From Deltaproteobacteria bacterium (GTDB lineage: Bacteria > Desulfobacterota > Desulfarculia > Adiutricales > Adiutricaceae), in contig JAIRNQ010000275.1 of assembly GCA_031257955.1 (NCBI GenBank), forward strand, positions 1-21,887: a DNA stretch of 21,887 nucleotides. Direction: 5' to 3'. Both the position numbers and the translations under genes were made by a program. Under the pieces are notes generated by a model, which did not search any database, was not told the origin of the DNA, and saw only the letters and a program-made list of their open reading frames with translations. Positions 1 through 6,400 of this stretch are shown here, in pieces (the stretch's first letter is position 1; each line of letters opens with the position of its first letter).

Positions 1-476
1 ACGCGTTTAATTTCAATAATAAAATCCAACCGGTCGGAGGCCTTCCAATGGGCGTCAAATTTACCGTCGCCAACCGAACCCTCGGAGTCGATTTCGCAAC
101 CGGCAAAGCGCATGGCCGATATGAATCGCGTATGGTAATAAGCTTCATGGGGTTCGTGGACGCTAAAGGCGTAGCCGGCCAGAAAGTTCCCAAACGATTC
201 TTGAAACTTATCGGCGTCCAGATCGACAAGCGCGTCTCGCATGGCCCGGCATTGGCGCTGGGCCTCCAAAGGCTCAACTGGCTCAAGGCCCATAAGCACT
301 GTCATGATTCCTGCCTTGACCTCAAGGTTGGGAAAGCGCAAATAATACTTTGGGGTCCCCCCAGCCTCATCGACGCGATCCACGGTGAGATAACCAGCCT
401 GAAAAAGGAGGGGAACGGGCTGTAGCTCTTTCCCTAGCTCAAACCTGTTCATGGACTTGGTTATGGCGACATCTAG
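1..476 (-). pseudogene. C-terminal part of AAA-ATPase-like / PD-(D/E)XK protein, severed by IS and cut by window edge
   Basis: Reading leftward from the insertion site, the frame is open to the window edge. It begins LDVAITKSMNRFELGKELQ and continues through LLFQAGYLTV and YYLRFPNLEV, which is the usual region after the ATPase domain in the AAA-ATPase-like (PF09820) plus PD-(D/E)XK (PF08011) family. Near the edge, KFDAHW followed by FIIEIKR fits the Asp and Glu-x-Lys of a PD-(D/E)XK nuclease fold. There is no start codon or ribosome site appropriate to a gene of its own. An internal ATG at 450–452 exists but lies inside conserved family sequence. The matching N-terminal part sits at 2667–3622 beyond the insertion sequence, and the two join in frame once the element and one CTAG are removed. 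The cellular role of this family is not established. The actual C-terminus lies outside the window. Confidence 0.85.
473..476. repeat. Target-site duplication CTAG, left copy
   Basis: CTAG directly abuts the left inverted repeat and recurs at 2667–2670 next to the right one. CTAG is itself a palindrome, so four bases alone would be weak evidence. What decides it is that deleting one copy with the element restores the interrupted reading frame exactly. Confidence 0.85.
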
Positions 477-493
477 CGGAAGTTTACAAGTTA
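477..493 (+). repeat. Left terminal inverted repeat of the IS
   Basis: This 17-bp arm is perfectly complementary to 2650–2666. Identity stops at position 494, where the two ends diverge at once. Confidence 0.92.
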
Positions 494-578
494 TTTTAGA
501 AAAATAATTTTTTCAATTATTACCTTTAGTTATGACGATAATATGTAGGGCCTAACCATATATCAACTTTTTTAAGAC

Positions 579-607
579 TTGACATTTGACTTCTCACGTA
601 ATATAAA
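579..607 (+). promoter_or_regulatory. Sigma70-like promoter inside the IS left end
   Basis: TTGACA at 579–584 and TATAAA at 602–607 are separated by exactly 17 bases, a near-consensus arrangement. It lies about 275 bp upstream of the transposase start, so if used it gives a long leader containing the hairpin at 699–719. The role is inferred from position and spacing only. Confidence 0.45.
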
Positions 608-698
608 TAAAGATTGGTCTTTTTTTCTCCAATGAACTGAATGGCATATCACTTTGAATCTCGTGATTTATCAAGGAGGTTGGCAACTTTTTGAGTGA

Positions 699-719
699 AG
701 GTTGATAAAGTATCAACCT
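699..719 (+). other. Hairpin in the transposase leader
   Basis: A perfect 9-bp stem (AGGTTGATA / TATCAACCT) with a 3-base loop sits about 165 bp upstream of the transposase start. No U-tract follows, so it is not a classical terminator. It could affect read-through from outside promoters or transposase translation, as leader structures do in some other insertion sequences; that is inference. Confidence 0.4.
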
Positions 720-883
720 CATCACCTTAAATTCATGAGGACAATCATTATACACTCCGTTATTTTTTTTGCTTGACATTGGAGGAAATCCACGGTAACA
801 TTCAAAGGCATGATAAGTAAATCCGCCAAGGAAAGACGGGTTTTATCTCAAATCAAATTTCGTGCCAACATACTGGGTGTATC

Positions 884-2587
884 ATGGGTTCCATTAAAGG
901 GAAGAAAATCAACAGTAATACCTATTACTATTATGTCGAGTCGAAGCGAATCAACGGCAAGTCCAAAACAGTTAACCAACAATACCTTGGTACCGCCGAG
1001 AAATTACTCGAAAGGGCTCGAGACACCGAGAAACCTTTGCAGGAACGTGCTCTTTACTCGGTCGAATATGATTATGGCATGGTCACGTTACTTTATGATC
1101 TGGCCGTCAGGCTTGATCTGGTAGGCATTATAGATTCTTTCGTACCAAAACGTCGCCAAGGAGCATCGGTTGGCATGTATATACTGATTGAGGCCATCAA
1201 TAGGGTGGTCGCTCCTTCATCGACAACCGAACTGCAAGAGTGGTACAAGAAAACGTATCTGCCATGTATGACAAATCTCAGCGCCTCCGCCTTCTCCGCC
1301 CAAAACTTCTGGAACAACGCCAGCAAGATCAGCGAAGAAGCCTTAGAGCGCATTGAAGACGAAATCCTCTCCAAGATGCTCGAAGTTTATAATATCGATG
1401 TAACAAATTTGATTTATGATGCGACAAACTTCTTCACATACATCGACACCAAACAAGAAAGTCAACTGGCCAAGAGAGGTCATTGCAAATCGAAACAAAA
1501 CGATCTTCGCGTCGTTGGACTGTCGCTCATGGTAAGCCCAGATTTCTCAATTCCGCTTATCCATGAAACTTATCCCGGCAATATGAATGATGCCAAACAA
1601 TTCGCCAATATTGTAAACCGACTCAAAAGCCGCTGTAAGACGTTGTCAGGAAGGGACAACGAAGTTACTTTGGTATTTGATCGAGGAAACAATTCTGAGG
1701 ATAACATTAATTTACTCATATCAGGCGACAAACCTTTTCACTATGTCGGCGGCTTAAAGAAAGGTCAAGCTCCAGATTTGTGGGCGATCCCAAAAGAGGA
1801 GTACACTCCGCTTCTGGGTGATAATTTCACTGGTCAGAGTTCATACCGCATGGAGGTAGAGGTTTTTAAACAAAAGGTGATCGGCCTAATCGTTCATAAT
1901 CCTGAATTGGAAAAAGGCCAGATGCAGGGCATCCAAATTAACATCGACAAAACGAGAACAAAACTATGCGACCTACATGAAAGGTTGATGAAACGCGCCA
2001 ATGGTGAAATTACAAAAGGAAAAAAACCTACTGTTAATAGCGTTAAACAATCAGTAGAGGATATTCTGAATGTCGAATACATGAAGGATATATTTAAATA
2101 CGAAATTATTGAGATAGATAACAATGTTATTCTAACTTTTAACGCATCAGAATTAGCTTTGGAGAAAATCCGTCATGATTTATTGGGAAAGACCGCTCTG
2201 TTTACAGACCGAAGAGATTTCTCAAATGAAGAAATCGTGGGGGCCTACCGTAGCGCATGGCATGTAGAGCAGGCGTTTCGACAAATGAAAGACACGAATC
2301 ACCTGACGGTTCGGCCTTTATTTCATTGGACTGATCACAAAATTAAAGTACATCTATTCACTTGTGTCTTGGCCTACCGAATGTGTTGCCTGTTAGCAAA
2401 AGAGCTGGCGGAACAAGGGTGGCAAACCAACGTCAACAACCTAATCACCCAAATGAGCGAAATAAAAAGAATCCTGACTTTTTTTGGCGACCTAAAAAAT
2501 CCTGAAAAAGTTCTAACATATACATGTGGAAATGATTTGGCTGAACACGTTTTATCGTCATACAGACTCAGGGAAAAATACAGTTAG
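884..2587 (+). CDS. IS1634-family DDE transposase
   Basis: This 567-residue enzyme would cut and rejoin the ends of the surrounding element. The N-terminus (residues about 1–50, GSIKGKKINSNTYYYYVES followed by a QQYLG segment) is the DNA-binding lead typical of IS1634 transposases. The catalytic triad can be placed as D179 (LIYDATNFF), D266 (TLVFDRGNN) and E462 (WHVEQAFRQMK), with the YRSAW-x-VEQAFR signature around the last. Length and motif order fit an uninterrupted IS1634 transposase, so the element may be active. The ATG at 884 is the only in-frame start candidate nearby and has no clear Shine-Dalgarno sequence, as is common in insertion sequences that limit their own expression. The stop lies about 80 bp from the right inverted repeat. 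Confidence 0.95.
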   Translation: MGSIKGKKINSNTYYYYVESKRINGKSKTVNQQYLGTAEKLLERARDTEKPLQERALYSVEYDYGMVTLLYDLAVRLDLVGIIDSFVPKRRQGASVGMYILIEAINRVVAPSSTTELQEWYKKTYLPCMTNLSASAFSAQNFWNNASKISEEALERIEDEILSKMLEVYNIDVTNLIYDATNFFTYIDTKQESQLAKRGHCKSKQNDLRVVGLSLMVSPDFSIPLIHETYPGNMNDAKQFANIVNRLKSRCKTLSGRDNEVTLVFDRGNNSEDNINLLISGDKPFHYVGGLKKGQAPDLWAIPKEEYTPLLGDNFTGQSSYRMEVEVFKQKVIGLIVHNPELEKGQMQGIQINIDKTRTKLCDLHERLMKRANGEITKGKKPTVNSVKQSVEDILNVEYMKDIFKYEIIEIDNNVILTFNASELALEKIRHDLLGKTALFTDRRDFSNEEIVGAYRSAWHVEQAFRQMKDTNHLTVRPLFHWTDHKIKVHLFTCVLAYRMCCLLAKELAEQGWQTNVNNLITQMSEIKRILTFFGDLKNPEKVLTYTCGNDLAEHVLSSYRLREKYS

Positions 2588-2649
2588 GCCCACAGATATG
2601 ATGCCAGAAAGCTGGCTTAAATAGAAGAGTTTGTGCGATATGCAATCGC

Positions 2650-2666
2650 TAACTTGTAAACTTCCG
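2650..2666 (-). repeat. Right terminal inverted repeat of the IS
   Basis: This is the perfect 17-bp reverse complement of the left end. Read leftward on the minus strand, the interrupted gene runs into it and gains about 16 foreign residues before a TAA at 2617. Confidence 0.92.
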
Positions 2667-2670
2667 CTAG
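2667..2670. repeat. Target-site duplication CTAG, right copy
   Basis: Partner of the CTAG at 473–476. On the minus strand the host codons run AAG CTA G into the element here and resume as CTA GAT GTC at the left copy. Confidence 0.85.
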
Positions 2671-3622
2671 CTTTTTATCTCGGTAACTCATTTTTCCGGT
2701 TTTAACGAAATTGGCGATAAAACTCGGAACCCCAGTTTGGGGCCAGTAATCGTCGAATTGTCCATTTTCGGAAAAATGAAGGATGGACCAGGGATTTAAG
2801 ACGCGAGTCTTTCCGTCCCAGGAGTAGCCGTCATACCAGTCCAGGATTAGCTTTCGGAGATCGGCCATTTTAGCGCCGTCTGCCAGAACGTCATCGGCGT
2901 TTAACGTCTCCAGGGCTTGTTCCATGTATTCCTGAAACAAGGTATCCAACTCATTAATGGTAAGGCCGCAAATATCCGAATACTTGCCGCTAAGCGTCAG
3001 ATCGTACAGATCGTTGAGTTCGGAAAAAATGGAAGTATGGGTAAACTTGGTCACACCGGTGATGAAAGTAAAACCCCGGCCTTCCACGGCCTTGAGGACG
3101 CCGTAAAAATTCATCAAGGTCTTTCGGATAGCCTCGGCCAGGTCGGGATTGTCAATATTGTCCTGGATCGGCTTGTCGTACTCGTCTATCAGGACGGCGA
3201 CATTTCTCCCGTACTTGGCCCGAAGCTTATTTATGAGCAACAAAAATAGGTCAGATGGGGGGTAATGTCCCAGAAGCACACCTTCGGACTCGGTTATTAA
3301 GCTTGGCAAGGCTCAAACTGTTTTTAAACGTCTCCAGGCTTTCCGTCGTTACCCCATTAAGGCTCAAGCGGATGACCGGGTTAGGCGTCCAATCATAATC
3401 CGAGCCGTCTATGCAGAGCCCTTTAAAAATATCTCGTTGGCCCCGCAAGATGGCCTCAAGTGTGTCTACCAAAAGCGTCTTGCCGAAGCGGCGGGGCCGG
3501 GATAAGAAAAATGGTCTCGGCAATTGTAACAAATCACGAAGATACCGGGTTTTATCGGCGTAGATACAATCATTGGCGATGATTTCCGAAATTTTCGTCA
3601 TTCCGAGGGGAAGATTTTTCAT
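2667..3622 (-). pseudogene. N-terminal part of AAA-ATPase-like protein, frameshifted and IS-interrupted
   Basis: The product starts MKNLPLGMTKISEIIANDC and carries the family's P-loop (SRPRRFGKTLLVDTL, with G47, K48, T49), a Walker-B-like VAVLIDEYDKPI, and downstream ITGVTKFTHTSIFSELNDL, all characteristic of the AAA-ATPase-like domain PF09820. Two breaks are visible. First, the P-loop frame ends at a stop at 3251, while the Walker-B frame is open only from about 3309 leftward. Removing one base near 3310–3320 would join NSL to LPSLITESEGVLLG, so one extra base (or two lost) separates the frames. Second, the insertion sequence cuts the gene at 2667. The start at 3622 is preceded by AGAGG at a normal distance. 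Either a decayed gene or, for the frameshift only, a sequencing error is possible. The frame joined past the element continues at 1–476. Confidence 0.88.
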
Positions 3623-3720
3623 GGTATTGGCCTCTGGCCCATGGCGGAGGTTTTGGGCAATGGTACCGGCGAATGTTTAATTATCCAGGGAGAATTCACC
3701 CATTTTGTCATATAATCCAT
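3619..3720 (-). CDS. Possible 33-residue leader peptide overlapping the AAA gene start
   Basis: A 33-codon frame begins with ATG at 3718–3720 and ends with TGA at 3619–3621, sharing an ATGA overlap with the AAA gene's ATG. A CAGGGG element sits about seven bases before its ATG. The product (starting MDYMTKWVNSPWIIKHS) has no recognisable domain. The overlap is what translational coupling would look like, but a frame this short can arise by chance and the downstream gene is dead in this genome. Treat it as a candidate only. Confidence 0.25.
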   Translation of the reverse strand: MDYMTKWVNSPWIIKHSPVPLPKTSAMGQRPIP

Positions 3721-4041
3721 TACTCAGCCCCTGTCCGTCGTAAGTTTCTTGTAGAAACTCCGTCAATAACGATTCGGTTGGGCTAGCGTTAACTCGCCGG
3801 CTAGCGCGGAACTCTTAACGAATCCTAAAATGAAATATGACACAAATATCTCCGCTTGGCAACTGTCTGGCTGTCTGGTCATCGAGTTAGGGAGTCAGGG
3901 AGTTGTTTTGATGGCGGGCCGGAAGGCAGGAGAAAACTGTCCGGTCAGGGAATTCAAGGCCGCTTGCGGCCACGCGCCCTGGCCCACGCCTACGAACGAA
4001 CAGCCCGTCTCGCCCGCCGCTCTGGCAGCCCGCGAAGAAGC
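3721..4041. other. Spacer without a supported gene
   Basis: The stretch between the AAA gene and the fchA terminator shows no frame with family resemblance or a convincing ribosome site. It holds a small perfect inverted repeat (GGCCGC-TT-GCGGCC at 3958–3971), a tandem CTGTCTGG pair near 3864, and a repeated GCTAGCG motif near 3782–3806. No function can be assigned. Confidence 0.6.
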
Positions 4042-4077
4042 AAAAAAAACGGCCGGGCCCAAGGCGGCGACCGTTTT
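4042..4077 (-). terminator. Rho-independent terminator of the folD-fchA unit
   Basis: On the minus strand AAAACGGTCG pairs with CGGCCGTTTT (10 bp, one T·G wobble) around a 12-base loop and runs into eight T residues. It begins about 50 bp after the fchA stop and points the right way for that gene. Confidence 0.88.
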
Positions 4078-4125
4078 AGTCGGGCGAGTGAGGTTAGGCT
4101 GGGAGGCCAAGCCGCGGGCTTGGGC

Positions 4126-4761
4126 TTACCAGCGGGCCCTCATGTGGTAGAGGATATCGACCTTAAGCTCTTCGGCCTCGGTGAAGATTAGGGCCCGTTC
4201 GGCCTTGACGTTGTTGACGAAGTCTTGGTCCTTGATGCTGGGCAGGTTGATGTCGACCGAGAGCATGGCCGCCCTGATGGAGGCTTCCAGGATGATGGCC
4301 GAGACGCCGCAGTCGCTGATGGCGCCCTTGTTGCCAAAGGGGGCCAGCTTGTGGGCCTCTTTCATGAGCTCGAGGCACTTGCGACAGACGTTGAGGGGGG
4401 CCAGAGTGGCCTTCTGGCCGGCCGCCTGGATAGCCGCCGTGCGGGCTTTTTTCTGGTCGTCGGTGTCTTTGGGCAGCTTAAAGGTGGCCATGTAATCGTC
4501 GAAGGCCTTGATGTCGGCCAAGGTCATTTCCTTGAGGGCCTCAATGCCGTCCATGAAGGTCTTGAGGATGGCGTCGTTGGCTTCCTGGTACTCTTCATAG
4601 CCTTTCTTGCCCTTGGTCAGGCTGGCCACCATGGCCCCCATTGAGGCGCCTAGAGTGGCCACCACGGCCGAAACGTTGCCGCCGCCGGGCACGTGGGCGC
4701 TGGAAGCGGCCACCGCCAGAAACTCGTTGATGGTCATGTCGTAGCTGATATTGTGGGACAT
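4126..4761 (-). CDS. fchA: Methenyltetrahydrofolate cyclohydrolase (FTCD_C family)
   Basis: This 211-residue cytosolic protein belongs to the formiminotransferase-cyclodeaminase C-terminal family. Stand-alone members act as 5,10-methenyl-THF cyclohydrolases (to 10-formyl-THF) in acetogens and other anaerobes, or as formimino-THF cyclodeaminases. The glycine-rich HVPGGGNVSAVVATLGAS near residues 23–40 and the helical remainder match the family, and the length is right. The start is the ATG at 4759–4761 (protein begins MSHNISYDM), preceded by a purine-rich AGAGAGAG. The open frame extends 40 codons further upstream, but that part is proline- and arginine-rich and non-homologous. folD lies 139 bp upstream on the same strand; the gap contains a 6-bp GC hairpin at 4802–4818. 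Pairing with folD favours the cyclohydrolase role over histidine degradation. No formiminotransferase gene is visible. Confidence 0.85.
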   Translation of the reverse strand: MSHNISYDMTINEFLAVAASSAHVPGGGNVSAVVATLGASMGAMVASLTKGKKGYEEYQEANDAILKTFMDGIEALKEMTLADIKAFDDYMATFKLPKDTDDQKKARTAAIQAAGQKATLAPLNVCRKCLELMKEAHKLAPFGNKGAISDCGVSAIILEASIRAAMLSVDINLPSIKDQDFVNNVKAERALIFTEAEELKVDILYHMRARW

Positions 4762-4900
4762 GTTCTCTCTCTTTTCCCAAAGGGCGCCAGTCGGCTTGCC
4801 CCGGCCCTGGTGGGGCCGAGGCAAGATGGTTGACGTTAAGGGTGTTATGTGGATAAGGTAAATATTGCCACGGCCGTTCAAAGTCGGCCCGGGCCAAGGG

Positions 4901-5758
4901 TTAAGCGAGTCCCTGCAGCTGGATGGCCTTCAAGAGGTTGCTCATGATAATGCTGGTGGTAAGCGAGCCCACGCCGCCGGGAACCGGGGTCAGGAAGGCG
5001 ACCACGTCGGCGGCGCCGGGTTCGACGTCACCGGTGATGGAGTTGTCGGGAAGCTGATTGATGCCGGCATCGATGACTATCTGGCCCGGGGAAAGCATGC
5101 TGGCCTTAACCAAACCGGGGCTACCGGCGGCGGCCACGACAATCTCGGCGGCCTTGGTAATCGAGCCCATGTCGATGGTTTTGGTGTGGCAGACGGTGAT
5201 GGTGGCGTCGCGCTTAATGAGGAGGCTGGCCAGGGGACGGCCGACCGTGTCACCCCTTCCGACCAAAGCCACCCTCTTCCCTTTAAGTTCGACCCCGCTG
5301 CGCTGAATGAGCTCAATGCAGGAAAGGGGCGTGGCCGGGACCAGGGCCAAATGTTCCTGCCCTCCCAAAAGATAGCCGCGGTTAACCGGGTGGACGCCGT
5401 CAACGTCTTTCTTGGGATCGAGGCGGTTCATGACCAATTCTTTACGGATGTGCTTAGGCAGGGGGAGCTCGACCAGGATGCCGTGAACTTTGGGATCGGC
5501 GTTGAGATCGTCGACCAGCTTCAGGAGTTCATCTTCCTTCACTTCCTCCGGGCGGACGTGGATCTCGACTTTAATTCCCAGCTTGTCGCCAACTTTCTCC
5601 TTCGACTGGGCGTAGACCCTGGAGGCGTCGTCGCCGCCGGCCAGGATTACGGCCAGCTTTGGCAGAACCCCTTTAGCCGACAGTTCTTTGACTTTGGGGA
5701 TGAGTTCCTCGCGGATGGCGTTGGCCACCGGTAAACCTTTGATGATTTGCGCGGTCAT
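4901..5758 (-). CDS. folD: Methylenetetrahydrofolate dehydrogenase (FolD), cyclohydrolase function doubtful
   Basis: The 285-residue product is a full-length FolD, which oxidises 5,10-methylene-THF to methenyl-THF in the cytosol. The catalytic Tyr and Lys are present (SRVYAQSKEK; Y49, K53), as are the KDVDGVHPVN motif, the nucleotide-binding VALVGRGDTVGRPLASLL (residues about 163–180) and the C-terminal TPVPGGVGSLTTS. Two departures stand out. The near-universal VQLPLP reads VELPLP, putting Glu97 where E. coli has Gln98 and human MTHFD1 Gln100, a residue tied to cyclohydrolase activity. The usual PCTP reads PATP. The ATG at 5758 has AAGGAG at ideal spacing. With fchA next door, this FolD may supply mainly the dehydrogenase step. 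Identity as FolD is firm; the loss of one activity is inference. Confidence 0.93.
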   Translation of the reverse strand: MTAQIIKGLPVANAIREELIPKVKELSAKGVLPKLAVILAGGDDASRVYAQSKEKVGDKLGIKVEIHVRPEEVKEDELLKLVDDLNADPKVHGILVELPLPKHIRKELVMNRLDPKKDVDGVHPVNRGYLLGGQEHLALVPATPLSCIELIQRSGVELKGKRVALVGRGDTVGRPLASLLIKRDATITVCHTKTIDMGSITKAAEIVVAAAGSPGLVKASMLSPGQIVIDAGINQLPDNSITGDVEPGAADVVAFLTPVPGGVGSLTTSIIMSNLLKAIQLQGLA

Positions 5759-5880
5759 TTCAGCTCCTTACAATCGCGTTTGATTGGCCTGAATCCTCTT
5801 CCAAGGCAGGCCGGGTAATTGCGGTCCATCAAGGCCCCTTCCTGGCGGAGGGGCAATTCCCAAGCCCCGTGCGAAAAAAG

Positions 5881-6113
5881 GGGCATATATTCTAGCCGTC
5901 GGTCCGGACGAATAGCGCAACCTTATGAGCGCCGCCCCAGACCACGGGCGCATATTTTAGGCACCGGCCAGGGCGAAGGGCTCATATGTTATGCGCCGCC
6001 CCAGACCACGGGCGGGTTTTTAAGTGCCGCCCCGCGTAAAAAAAGTGCAAATATTGTAACGTTGGCCCGGACGAACAAAGGGCGCATGCTTTAAGCGCCG
6101 CAACGGGCCAGGG
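5881..6113. repeat. Degenerate tandem array, about seven units of roughly 32 bp
   Basis: Units start near 5882, 5915, 5948, 5980, 6012, 6045 and 6081. Each begins with a G(C/T)GCATAT-like AT-rich part and continues into a GCCGCCCC-like GC-rich part. A 22-bp stretch at 5929–5950 recurs exactly at 5993–6014, two unit lengths on. The units are contiguous and diverged, so this is a decayed minisatellite, not a CRISPR array. It occupies most of the spacer between divergent folD and the lipoprotein gene. Confidence 0.7.
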
Positions 6114-6206
6114 ACCCGCCTTGTCCGTTAGCTTTAAACGATAAGGGTTTTGATAATGGGGCCGTCCCCGCGCGCCAAAATCTTGCGGCGAGATGATGGA
6201 AATACT

Positions 6207-6246
6207 TTGTCAAAATTAGTTGACAACATGTAGGTTGTGGTAGAAT
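6207..6246 (+). promoter_or_regulatory. Putative promoter overlapping an inverted repeat
   Basis: TTGTCAA (6207–6213) and TTGACAA (6220–6226) form a 7-bp inverted repeat with a 6-base centre. TTGACA within the right arm is a consensus -35, followed 15 bases later by TAGAAT (6241–6246). A repressor bound to the repeat would cover the -35. The spacing is short and the gene starts 155 bp downstream, so this is a moderate candidate. Confidence 0.4.
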
Positions 6247-6400
6247 TATCATGTCAAGGCCAATGGGCTCGACCCACTGGCCCGGAAGCCTCCAAGCCAA
6301 TAACCACGCGGCCAAGCCGGCACAAGCCTAGTACTAAGCCTTTCCGGGATCGGAGGGCCGTAGGGTTTCGCTGACAATCTATCTTTTTTGGCACTTTACC

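Larger units (their letters stand above)
477..2666 (+). mobile_element. Insertion sequence, IS1634-type, 2190 bp, apparently intact
   Basis: The element is bounded by perfect 17-bp terminal inverted repeats (CGGAAGTTTACAAGTTA at 477–493 and its reverse complement at 2650–2666). It is flanked by CTAG duplications and contains one long DDE transposase gene. It interrupts a minus-strand AAA-ATPase-like gene, and its own gene points the other way. Its base composition is more AT-rich than the chromosomal genes around it, which fits recent arrival. About 390 bp of AT-rich DNA precede the transposase and about 80 bp follow it. The family call rests on the transposase; the ends and duplication were read directly from the sequence. 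Confidence 0.93.

Noticed and set aside
48..425. Plus-strand 125-codon frame at the window start
   Set aside because: It is the antisense shadow of the severed PD-(D/E)XK gene, which shows clear family motifs on the minus strand.
594..779. Minus-strand 61-codon frame inside the IS left end
   Set aside because: AT-rich, no family resemblance, no ribosome site; it lies opposite the likely transposase leader.
3830..4191. Plus-strand frames of about 110 codons between the AAA gene and fchA
   Set aside because: No domain, no ribosome site, and they run over the fchA terminator and into fchA antisense.
4865..5734. Long plus-strand frame (289 codons)
   Set aside because: Exact shadow of folD; composition reflects codon third positions of the minus-strand gene.
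5881..6113. CRISPR array
   Set aside because: The units are contiguous and all diverged, with no constant repeat separated by unique spacers and no cas genes.
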